NCBI GenBank assembly: GCA_963921255.3
Contig: CAWUEW020000002.1
Location: 62,001 to 126,000, forward strand
From: JANSYL01 sp963921255
GTDB lineage: Bacteria > Pseudomonadota > Alphaproteobacteria > Rhodobacterales > Rhodobacteraceae
Direction of reading: 5' to 3'
Length of the DNA: 64,000 nucleotides
Below are positions 34,194 through 41,340 of the stretch, piece after piece; the first letter of the stretch is position 1, and every line of letters starts with the position of its first letter. Position numbers and translations under genes: made by a program. The notes beneath the pieces were generated by a model. The model saw only the letters and a program-made list of their open reading frames with translations, made no database searches and had not been told where the DNA came from.

Positions 34194-35284
34194 TCCGCCG
34201 CGCCCGCCCTCTCCCCCGGCGCAGTGTTCTGACATCCGGCGCCGGGGCCATTGCAGCGGTGTCGCTGCCCAAGCTTGGTCGTGCGCAAATGGCCCAGTCG
34301 CTTTACGTCCCCCCAGAGGAAGCGCCCCATCAGCGCACATTCATGCAGTGGCCCGTATCGCGGGCCGTTTACGACGACGGGGTGTTCCTGCGGATGACGC
34401 AGGACACCATCATCGCCGTGGCGAACGCCATCGCAGAGTTTGAGCCTGTGACACTGCTGGCCGACCGGTCCCATCACGGCGCCATTGGCCGCCGCGTGTC
34501 TGCCCGGGTCGAGCTGTGGGACATCCCGACCGAGGATCTATGGGCGCGGGATGCGGGCCCCTTGTTTGCCTTTGACGAAAACGACGAGCTTGTTGTCAGC
34601 CACATCCAGTTCAACGGATGGGGCAACCAGCAAGTGCATCGCAACGACGGCCGGATCGCCGCCCGGGTGGCCGAGCGCCTGGGCCTGCGCCTCGTGCCGT
34701 CGGGCGTTGTGGGCGAAGCCGGGGGCGTCGAACATGATGGGCACGGGCTGTTGATGGCCCATGTCAGCTCCTGGGCGACGCGCAGCCGAAATCCGGGCCT
34801 GTCCCTCGCCGAGATCGAAACCCGCCTTTTGCGCGCCTATGGGGCTGAGCGGATGATATGGGCGGACGGGGTCGAAGGGCTCGACATCACGGATTACCAC
34901 ATCGACAGCCTCGCCCGGTTCACTGGGCCCGGGCGTGTCTTGATCAATCTGCCGGATGAACCGGATGCCGGCGACCCCTTCCACATGGCGGCCTTGGACA
35001 CCCATGACAGTCTTATCGCTGCCGGATGGGACGTCGAGGTGATCCCGGAACCCAACCGCCGCCGGGTCAATGACCCGGATTTCGTAGCCTCCTACGCCAA
35101 CTACTACGCCTGCAACGGGGCAATCATCGCGGCACAGTTCGGCGACCAAGAGACGGACGCCATCGCGGCAGATGCCCTGTCCCGTCATTATCCCGGACGC
35201 GAGGTCGTGATGCTGGACGTCGATCCGTTGGGGGAATTGGGGGGCGGCATCCATTGCGCCACGCAACAGATGCCGGCCGCCTGA
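34190..35284 (+). CDS. Agmatine deiminase/peptidylarginine deiminase family protein with Tat signal
   Basis: PPAD/AguA-type guanidine-modifying enzyme. DLWARDAGPLFAF (W-x-RD), GEAGGVEHDGHGLLM, DITDYHIDSLARF with the catalytic Asp and His, and GGGIHCATQQ with the nucleophilic Cys near the end are all present. The first ATG is at 34289. In the same frame upstream lies an uninterrupted IRRARPLPRRSVLTSGAGAI followed by AAVSLPKLGRA, a textbook twin-arginine signal. The only usable start ahead of it is CTG at 34190, whose TGA overlap with the upstream stop mimics ATGA coupling. GTG 34259 would cut the signal in half. I take 34190 as the start (364 residues), so the enzyme would be periplasmic. Confidence 0.85.
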   Translation: MIRRARPLPRRSVLTSGAGAIAAVSLPKLGRAQMAQSLYVPPEEAPHQRTFMQWPVSRAVYDDGVFLRMTQDTIIAVANAIAEFEPVTLLADRSHHGAIGRRVSARVELWDIPTEDLWARDAGPLFAFDENDELVVSHIQFNGWGNQQVHRNDGRIAARVAERLGLRLVPSGVVGEAGGVEHDGHGLLMAHVSSWATRSRNPGLSLAEIETRLLRAYGAERMIWADGVEGLDITDYHIDSLARFTGPGRVLINLPDEPDAGDPFHMAALDTHDSLIAAGWDVEVIPEPNRRRVNDPDFVASYANYYACNGAIIAAQFGDQETDAIAADALSRHYPGREVVMLDVDPLGELGGGIHCATQQMPAA

Positions 35285-35356
35285 CGCCGCCGCTAGGCGC
35301 GCGCACGAAACTGCCCTACACTGAACGGATGGTGCCCCTCGCCCGGATTGAGCCAG

Positions 35357-35671
35357 ATGGCCGCTGACCCCACCCTTCTGCCGACCCGCAAGACCAAGGC
35401 AAAGCCCAAGCCCGAACGGCCTCGGCTCTACAAGGTCATCTTGCTGAATGACGACTTCACGCCGCGCGAGTTCGTCGTGACGGTCCTGAAGTCCGTCTTT
35501 CGGATGGGCGAAGGGGAAGCGATGGCTGTCATGCTAACAGCCCACCAGAAAGGCGCCTGTGTCGTCGCGGTCTATACGCTTGAAGTTGCGGAAGAAAAAA
35601 CAGACCAAGCGAATGAGATGGCGGAACGGATGGGCTATCCGCTGACCTTTACCACCGAACGCGAAAGCTGA
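35357..35671 (+). CDS. clpS: ATP-dependent Clp protease adaptor ClpS
   Basis: 104 residues. It delivers N-degron proteins to ClpAP. LYKVILLNDDFTPREFVVTVLKSVF holds the NDD residues that grip the substrate N-terminus, MLTAHQKGACVVAVYTLEVAEEK forms the helix and strand that contact ClpA. A flexible basic N-terminal arm (TRKTKAKPKPERP) is typical. The ATG at 35357 is preferred over a TTG nine bases earlier. ClpA is not in the window. It lies immediately before ssrA. Confidence 0.95.
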   Translation: MAADPTLLPTRKTKAKPKPERPRLYKVILLNDDFTPREFVVTVLKSVFRMGEGEAMAVMLTAHQKGACVVAVYTLEVAEEKTDQANEMAERMGYPLTFTTERES

Positions 35672-35690
35672 GACCACAGCGCGCGCCGAC

Positions 35691-35719
35691 TTGAATACGG
35701 CGGGCAAGCTGCGTATCTC
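35691..35719 (+). promoter_or_regulatory. Predicted sigma-70-type promoter of ssrA
   Basis: TTGAAT at 35691-35696, a 17-base spacer, then TATCTC at 35714-35719. Start of transcription is expected near 35726, just ahead of the acceptor piece of the tmRNA. The position fits the RNA gene well. Confidence 0.6.
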
Positions 35720-35726
35720 TGACGTG

Positions 35727-36052
35727 TTCCTTCGGGGACTATGGACATAAACGCGCTCGTAATAAGCGGATCGGACCCGGGGGCGGTACCCGGCGGCTCC
35801 ACCAAACACCCGGTCATTGGCGGGTTCTGGGGCCGAAACAGGATCGACGAACGTCTAAAGGGGTTAGCTTTGTCCCGGCGGGGTACCACCGTTATCGGTC
35901 CGCTAAGTACAATTGCCAATGACAATCGTGCTCCGGTTGCTCTGGCTGCGTAAGCAGTTCGAGGAATCGAAATTTAAGCCCTTGCGCCTAGCCGCGTAAG
36001 GCGGGGTCCGCAGGCACCTGGCAACAGAAGCCTGCATTTCCTCCCCCTCAGT
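35727..36052 (+). ncRNA. ssrA: Circularly permuted two-piece tmRNA
   Basis: The alphaproteobacterial permuted form. The acceptor piece comes first and ends in GGCGGCTCCACCA at 35792-35804. A short intervening segment (35805-35828, able to form an ACCCG/CGGGT hairpin) is removed. The coding piece starts GGGGCCGAAACAGGATCGACG at 35829; its GGGGCC pairs with GGCTCC of the acceptor end to make the acceptor stem. The tag reading frame is 35915-35953, GCC to TAA, encoding ANDNRAPVALAA. Pseudoknot-like repeats follow (GCAGGC with GCCTGC at about 36010-36035), and CTCCCC near 36041 can pair with GGGGA at 35734 to close the two-piece core. The outer ends are approximate. Confidence 0.93.
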
Positions 36053-36188
36053 ACATGCTCGCCCACCGCCAAGGCGGGGCCCCTCCTCACGCGGCTGTGA
36101 AGTTTTTTTCAACTGCAAGTGATCCAATCGGCGGCCCCATCCGTTTAACCCATCAAAGACACCGAATTTCTTCGCGGAGAGCATCTTC

Positions 36189-36557
36189 ATGATTGGCGCA
36201 TTTACGGCCATCGACTTCATCAATATGGCGGTCGCCCTTCTGACCATCGTCCTTGGGATGATGGGTTGGCTGGCCCCCCGTTGGACCATGCAGCAACTCG
36301 ACATGCAGTCCGGCCCGTCCAACATGGCCTATACCGAGGTATCAGCCGTCTCGGGCTGCCTGTTCGTCGGGATGGGCCTGGGCGCGATGATCCTCAACGA
36401 ACCGCTCGCTTGGGTGGTTCTGGGCCTGGCCTATGCCGGCGCAGCGGTTGGGCGCGTGACCTCCATTCTGCGCGATAATGCGGCATCGCGGCAGAGCTGG
36501 ACCTTTTTTGGATGCGAAGCGGCGCTCGCGGCCTGGCTGGTGATCGCCAACTTCTGA
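36189..36557 (+). CDS. Small DUF4345-like membrane protein
   Basis: 122 residues with four hydrophobic helices: FINMAVALLTIVLGMMGWLAP, VSAVSGCLFVGMGLGAMIL, LAWVVLGLAYAGAAVGRVTSIL and SWTFFGCEAALAAWLVIANF. The layout and the AGAAVGR motif resemble DUF4345 proteins; no enzymatic residues are evident. About 130 bases with a weak TCAC/GTGA hairpin and a T run (36087-36109), possibly the ssrA terminator, precede it. A terminator-like hairpin follows its stop. Confidence 0.78.
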   Translation: MIGAFTAIDFINMAVALLTIVLGMMGWLAPRWTMQQLDMQSGPSNMAYTEVSAVSGCLFVGMGLGAMILNEPLAWVVLGLAYAGAAVGRVTSILRDNAASRQSWTFFGCEAALAAWLVIANF

Positions 36558-36594
36558 GCCAGCCTTTCAAATCAAAACGAATCTTCTATGGTGA

Positions 36595-36622
36595 GGGGGC
36601 AAGCTTCGGAGTGCCCCCTTTT
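36595..36622 (+). terminator. Hairpin with T-tract abutting the sspB start
   Basis: A 7-bp stem (GGGGGCA with TGCCCCC), a ten-base loop and TTTT at 36619-36622. It should terminate the upstream membrane-protein gene. The sspB ATG begins only three bases after the Ts, and the only GGAG is inside the loop, so the structure may also affect sspB translation. Confidence 0.7.
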
Positions 36623-36624
36623 CC

Positions 36625-37125
36625 ATGTCAGAACCGTCTCAAACCATCGCCTATGGACGCTTGATGCACCACGCCATGCGCGGGCTGATCCAGACGGTTT
36701 TGACCGATGTGGCGAAGGACGGATTGCCGGGCGCGCACCATTTCTTCATCACGTTCGATACCCGGCATGACGGCGTGGCCATCGCCGATTGGCTGCGCGA
36801 TCGGTACCCGGAAGAGATGACGATTGTCATCCAGCATTGGTTCGAGGGCCTTGAGGTGGACGATGACGGGTTTTCGATCACGTTGAACTTTGGGGACAAC
36901 CCCGAACCGCTGCGGATTCCCTTTGACTCGATCCTGACTTTTGTCGATCCCTCGGTCGAATTCGGGCTTCGGTTCGAAAGCACGGACACCGCCGGGGACG
37001 ACCCGGAGGACGAGCCACCGACCCCCGATGATGACGGCCCCGGTGGCGATACGGACGACACCCCTGCCCCGGCGTCGCAGGATGCCGAGGTTGTCAGCCT
37101 AGACCGGTTCCGCAAAAGCCACTAA
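36625..37125 (+). CDS. sspB: SspB family ClpXP adaptor (alpha type)
   Basis: 166 residues. The N-terminal SspB fold is clear: IAYGRLMHHAMRGLIQTVLTDVAKDG, LPGAHHFFITFDTRHDGVAI, LRDRYPEEMTIVIQHWFEGLEVDDDGFSITLNF and IPFDSILTFVDPSVEFGLRF. After about 118 the tail is acidic and disordered (TDTAGDDPEDEPPTPDDD and more), ending in AEVVSLDRFRKSH. This short basic and hydrophobic end is the kind of peptide that docks on ClpX. It tethers ssrA-tagged proteins to ClpXP; its gene is 0.6 kb from ssrA and 1 kb from clpS. Confidence 0.94.
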   Translation: MSEPSQTIAYGRLMHHAMRGLIQTVLTDVAKDGLPGAHHFFITFDTRHDGVAIADWLRDRYPEEMTIVIQHWFEGLEVDDDGFSITLNFGDNPEPLRIPFDSILTFVDPSVEFGLRFESTDTAGDDPEDEPPTPDDDGPGGDTDDTPAPASQDAEVVSLDRFRKSH

Positions 37126-37208
37126 GCCCGCATTGACACGCCGGAATAGCCGCTAGGTCACGCAGGGGTCCGCGCCGCGCACACGGTTTCGCAGCTTCAG
37201 AGGGTTTC

Positions 37209-37769
37209 ATGTCCAACCGCGATCTTGCCCTCTTCATGGGCCAACTCGTCCGTCGACCCCACCAGGTGGTCGCCCTGGCCCCATCATCCGAGGGTCTCTG
37301 CCGGGAAATGGCGGCCGAGATCAACCCCACCGCCGGACCTGTCATCGAGTTGGGCGCCGGCACCGGCAATATCACCCGCGCCATGATCGCCCGTGGCCTG
37401 CCGGCCGACCAAATTCACGCCATCGAAATGAACCCGGAGTTCTGCGCCCGATTGCGGGCCGAGATCCCCGGCCTCAACGTCTACCAGATGAGCGCCGGGG
37501 ACCTGGCCGATCTTCCCGTTGAAACGGTCCAGGCGGTGGTGTCGGGGTTGCCGCTCCTGTCCATGCCGACCGCGTTGCAGCGGGCCATTCTGACTGGGTT
37601 TGCCAAAAAGGTGCGCCCGGGCGGCAGCTACGTGCAGTTCACCTACGGGCCGAAACCGCCCGTGACCAAAGTGGTGCGCGATGAATTGGACCTGACCTGG
37701 CGGGTCAGCGCAAAAATCTGGCGCAATCTGCCCCCCGCCCGCGTCTATCGCTTTTCACAACCGATCTAG
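37209..37769 (+). CDS. Class I SAM-dependent methyltransferase
   Basis: 186 residues, a single Rossmann-like domain. The SAM site is VIELGAGTGNITRAMIARG near 45, acidic motif II lies in HAIEMNPEFCARL, and there is VVSGLPLLSM as post-II. The short N-terminal MSNRDLALFMGQLVRRPHQVVALAPSS resembles Sinorhizobium-type phospholipid N-methyltransferases and rRNA adenine dimethylase-like proteins, so a lipid headgroup substrate is possible. The exact substrate is not certain. It stands alone between sspB and fumC. Confidence 0.85.
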   Translation: MSNRDLALFMGQLVRRPHQVVALAPSSEGLCREMAAEINPTAGPVIELGAGTGNITRAMIARGLPADQIHAIEMNPEFCARLRAEIPGLNVYQMSAGDLADLPVETVQAVVSGLPLLSMPTALQRAILTGFAKKVRPGGSYVQFTYGPKPPVTKVVRDELDLTWRVSAKIWRNLPPARVYRFSQPI

Positions 37770-37855
37770 ACCCGCCCCCCTGCGCCAATTGATTCCGTTG
37801 CCCCCCCGGGCGCGCCGCGATACACGGCATGCAACCGCATACCGGAGGGATCAAC

Positions 37856-39244
37856 ATGACCGCGACCCGTACTGAAACCGACAGTTTTGGCCCGTTGGAG
37901 GTGCCCACCGACAAGTATTGGGGCGCGCAAACACAGCGGTCGATCATGAATTTCCCGATCGGGTGGGAAAAGCAGCCCGTCGCCATCGTCCGCGCTTTGG
38001 GGGTGATCAAGCGGGCCTGTGCCGAAGCCAACCATAAGGCGGGCAAACTGGACGGCCTCGGCGACGCGATGATCGAAGCCGCGCAGGAAGTGATCGACGG
38101 CAAGTTGGACGACAACTTTCCACTGGTGGTCTGGCAAACCGGGTCTGGCACCCAGTCAAACATGAACGCCAATGAGGTGATCGCGAACCGCGCCATCGAA
38201 ATTCTGGGCGGCGAGATCGGCTCGAAAAGCCCCGTGCACCCGAACGATCACTGCAACATGGGCCAATCGTCCAACGATACGTTCCCGACCGCGATGCATA
38301 TCGCCACGGCCATGACGGCCCGCGACGTCACGCTGCCGGGCCTGAAAAAGCTGCACGCCGCGCTCGAGGCCAAAGTGGCGGAGTTTGACGGGATCATCAA
38401 AATCGGCCGGACCCACACGATGGACGCGACGCCCCTGACCCTGGCGCAGGAATTCTCCGGCTACGCCCATCAGGTGAAGAAATCGATTGACCGTGTCGAA
38501 GCTGCCCTGGGCGATATCTACGAACTGGCTCAAGGTGGCACGGCCGTCGGCACCGGCCTGAACTCCCCCAAAGGATGGGGCGAAGAGGTGGCGGCCAACA
38601 TGGCCCGGATCACCGGCCTGCCCTTTGTGACGGCGCCCAACAAGTTCGAAGCGCTGGCTGCCCACGATGCCATGGTGGGCATGTCAGGCGCCCTGAAGAC
38701 GGTTGCGGCTGCGCTGTTCAAGATTGCAAATGACATCCGCCTCTTGGGATCCGGCCCGCGCTGCGGCCTGGGCGAGTTGATGCTGCCGGAAAACGAACCG
38801 GGCTCGTCCATCATGCCGGGCAAGGTGAACCCCACCCAGTGCGAGGCCATGACCCAGGTCTGCGCCCATGTCATCGGCAACGACGCCGCTGTCGGGTTTG
38901 CTGGTAGCCAGGGCCATTTCGAGTTGAACGTGTACAAACCCATGATGGCCTACAACGTCCTGCAGTCCATGCAACTTATTGGCGATGCCTGTGTGGCCTT
39001 CACCGACAATTGCGTGGTCGGCATCGAGGCCAACACCGCGCGGATCGAGAAGATCATGAACGAGTCGCTCATGCTGGTGACGGCTCTGGCCCCGACGATC
39101 GGCTATGACAACGCCACCACGGTTGCCAAGACCGCGCACAAGAACGGCACCACCTTGAAGGAAGAGGCAATCGGCCTCGGCTTCGTCGACGAGGAAACCT
39201 TCGAACGGGTCGTGCGCCCCGAAACGATGATCGGGCCCAAGTGA
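37856..39244 (+). CDS. fumC: Class II fumarate hydratase
   Basis: 462 residues. It interconverts fumarate and malate in the citric acid cycle. Motifs: GTQSNMNANEVIANRA, HPNDHCNMGQSSNDTFPTAMHIA and the superfamily signature GSSIMPGKVNPTQCEAMTQ with the catalytic Ser loop. IGRTHTMDATPLTLAQEFSGYAHQV is also conserved. The ATG at 37856 follows GGAGGG; an ATG nine codons earlier does not. It is followed by two small genes through GTGA and ATGA overlaps. Confidence 0.97.
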   Translation: MTATRTETDSFGPLEVPTDKYWGAQTQRSIMNFPIGWEKQPVAIVRALGVIKRACAEANHKAGKLDGLGDAMIEAAQEVIDGKLDDNFPLVVWQTGSGTQSNMNANEVIANRAIEILGGEIGSKSPVHPNDHCNMGQSSNDTFPTAMHIATAMTARDVTLPGLKKLHAALEAKVAEFDGIIKIGRTHTMDATPLTLAQEFSGYAHQVKKSIDRVEAALGDIYELAQGGTAVGTGLNSPKGWGEEVAANMARITGLPFVTAPNKFEALAAHDAMVGMSGALKTVAAALFKIANDIRLLGSGPRCGLGELMLPENEPGSSIMPGKVNPTQCEAMTQVCAHVIGNDAAVGFAGSQGHFELNVYKPMMAYNVLQSMQLIGDACVAFTDNCVVGIEANTARIEKIMNESLMLVTALAPTIGYDNATTVAKTAHKNGTTLKEEAIGLGFVDEETFERVVRPETMIGPK

Positions 39245-39423
39245 CCGGCAAACTCGTCAGCCTGTCGCGCGCCCGGAAGTCCCGGGCCCGCGACGCCAAG
39301 AAACGCCAGGCCGACGCGAATGCCAAAGCGTTCGGGCGCAGCAAGGCCGATCGGGCCTTGGACCGCGCCGAAGCCGCAAAAACCGACAAGACACTCGACG
39401 CGCACAAGCGTGACCCGGAATGA
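39241..39423 (+). CDS. DUF4169 family small basic protein
   Basis: 60 residues, a highly charged Arg, Lys and Ala-rich single helix (LSRARKSRARDAKKRQADANAKAFGRSKADRA). It matches the DUF4169 pattern as known from Rhodobacterales. The GTG start overlaps the fumC stop (GTGA) and its stop overlaps the next start (ATGA). Function unknown. Confidence 0.85.
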   Translation: MTGKLVSLSRARKSRARDAKKRQADANAKAFGRSKADRALDRAEAAKTDKTLDAHKRDPE

Positions 39424-39641
39424 GCAGCCGCCCCAGAAAACACTCCCTGACGCTGCGCGGACACCGCACCAGCGTATCGCTTGAAGACGCGTTCTGGATC
39501 GAAGTTCAGCGCCTTGCGGACGCGCGCGGTCAGTCCGTCAATGCGCTCATCGCCGAGATCGACGCCGCGCGGGGCCTATCCTCTGGCTTGGCCGCGGCGA
39601 TCCGCGTGTTCGTCCTCAATGAAGTGAAGGCCGGGCGCTAA
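39420..39641 (+). CDS. Ribbon-helix-helix domain protein
   Basis: 73 residues. The beta strand HRTSVSLEDAFWIEVQRLADARGQSVNALIAEIDAARG followed by a helix fits an RHH (Arc/CopG-like) fold, with the strand at about 13-19. It could bind DNA as a dimer, and is encoded directly after DUF4169, a pair typical of this order of bacteria. No toxin gene is adjacent, so an antitoxin role is not supported. Confidence 0.85.
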   Translation: MSSRPRKHSLTLRGHRTSVSLEDAFWIEVQRLADARGQSVNALIAEIDAARGLSSGLAAAIRVFVLNEVKAGR

Positions 39642-39676
39642 CCGGCCGTTAACCAAGCGGCCGTATCTGGGGTGTC

Positions 39677-39985
39677 ATGCGCCCCATGTCGCCACCCCCA
39701 CACGCCTCGCCCGAGGCTTTTCTTGCCCATGTCTTCGGCGCGCAAGCGGTCCGCGACGGCAAGGTCATTCGGCGTGCCATCCGTGACATCGACCGCTACG
39801 TGGGACGCCAGCGTTTCTTGAATGAGTTGTCGCGGCGCGGGTTCGCCGCCGTCGAAAACGCCGGCCAAATGGTCATCTTTTGCAATGCAGAGCCGATCCG
39901 CTTGGTGCCGGGGACCGTTTTCATCGACGAAAACGGGTCCGAAAGGCCGGCATTTCGGGCGCGGAATTGCCGGCAATTCCGCTGA
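39677..39985 (+). CDS. Small conserved-type protein, unknown function
   Basis: 102 residues. Basic N-terminal half (GKVIRRAIRDIDRYVGRQRFLNELSRRGFAAVENAGQMVIFCN) followed by EPIRLVPGTVFIDENG. The first part looks like a helix pair that could bind nucleic acid and the second like a small beta sheet. I recall similar roseobacter proteins carrying unsupported enzyme names and do not transfer one. It lies 35 bases after the RHH gene, and its stop is two bases from the end of the P450 reading frame on the other strand. Confidence 0.7.
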   Translation: MRPMSPPPHASPEAFLAHVFGAQAVRDGKVIRRAIRDIDRYVGRQRFLNELSRRGFAAVENAGQMVIFCNAEPIRLVPGTVFIDENGSERPAFRARNCRQFR

Positions 39986-39987
39986 TC

Positions 39988-41340
39988 TCACCGCGGGGTC
40001 ACGTCAAGCCAGATCCCGTCTTCGGCCCGCACGGTCAAATGAGCTACGGGCACAGGCACCCGGCCCGCTACCGGCGACATCTCGAACGCCCTCACAACAA
40101 GCGCCAGCAACAGCGGGCCTTCGACCATGGCAAATCCGGCGCCCGTGCACACCCGTGCCCCGGCCGAGAACGGGATATAGGCATCCCGCTGACAGGATTT
40201 TCCGTTCTCCGTGTGCCAACGGCTCGGGTCGAACCCGTCCGGATTGTCCCATAGGCGTGTGTGCCGGTGCAGGTGCCAAGGCGACAGCACGATCTGGCTG
40301 CTCGTGGGCACGCTGCGGTCGCGGAAGCGTTCCGGGCAGGTCGCCTCGCGCACCATCATCGGAACAGGCGGGTAGAGGCGCAGCGCCTCGCGAAACACGT
40401 CGCGGGCCAGCTTCAGCTTCGCGACATCGGCAAACTGCGCGGTCTCGCCCAGTACGGCCCGGGCTTCGTCGGCCACGCGCGCCTGCCACTCCGGGTGGGT
40501 GGCCAGCAGATACAAGGTCCAGGCCAGGGCACTGGCGCTGGTTTCATGCCCCGCCAGAAAGAAGATCGCGACCTGATCCACCATCTCTTCGATGGTGAAC
40601 CGCTGACCGTCGTGCGGGTCGCGCGATGTCATGATCTTGGTCGCCAGATCGTCCGGTGCGGTGCCCGCCTCGATCTCGGCCATCCGCCGCGTCACAAGTT
40701 CCGTGATCAGGCCGCGAATAGACCGGGCGGTTTGCCGGGTCTTGGACCGGTGCCCACGCGGCAGCCAGCGCGGCAACGGCACAAAGGCGGCCGCGTTGAG
40801 GATTGGTTGCGTCCGTTGATAGGCGCGAAATTCGTGGAAGACCCGCGTCGCGATCTCGTCTTCAATCGGGATCGAAAAGAGCGTGCGAAAGATCACATCG
40901 GCGGCCGCGTGGCTCATCTGTTCTTCAATCTCGACCTGCCCCCGGGGGAGCCGCGCCACGGCCGCCTGCCCTGCCGCCCACATCGCCGGATAGGTATCCC
41001 GCAACCGCCCACCCTCGAAGGCCGGGTCGATCATCCGACGCTGGCGCAGCTACGTCTCGCCGTTGGTCAGAAAAACGGAGTCTCCAAGAAGGGGGCGCAA
41101 CCCCTCGCCCACGCGGTCCGATTTCGGAAAGTCCATCGGCCGCTCTTTGAGAACCAGATCAATCAGGTCGGGCTGGTTCACCATGAACGAACGGAAGAAC
41201 GGTGTCCGGAACTCGGCCATCCAGGCCCGGTAGAGACGCGCGGGCTGCGCCGACAGGATATCGCGCCGAAACATCCGCAGATAGGTCCAAGGCGAGACGC
41301 GGTCGGGCCGCGGCGTCGGTTTCGGGGGCAGCGCCGTCAT
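39988..41340 (-). pseudogene. Cytochrome P450 gene interrupted by an in-frame amber codon
   Basis: The frame opens at ATG 41340 and would give about 450 residues, a normal P450 length, but TAG at 41050-41052 stops it at codon 97. The same frame continues without a shift: LTNGET, stop, LRQRRMIDPAFEGG. P450s have Trp at this position, in the helix-C WxxxR motif that contacts the haem propionate, so TGG has become TAG. Downstream everything is intact: FFLAGHETSASALAW (oxygen-activating I helix), a typical E-x-x-R region (EALRLYPP), and the haem loop FSAGARVCTGAG. Its start overlaps the stop of the membrane hydrolase gene upstream. Confidence 0.9.

Noticed and set aside
41050..41052. Read-through of the P450 amber codon as pyrrolysine or by suppression
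   Set aside because: Nothing in the window supports suppression and the position is a Trp in the family; a point mutation is far simpler.
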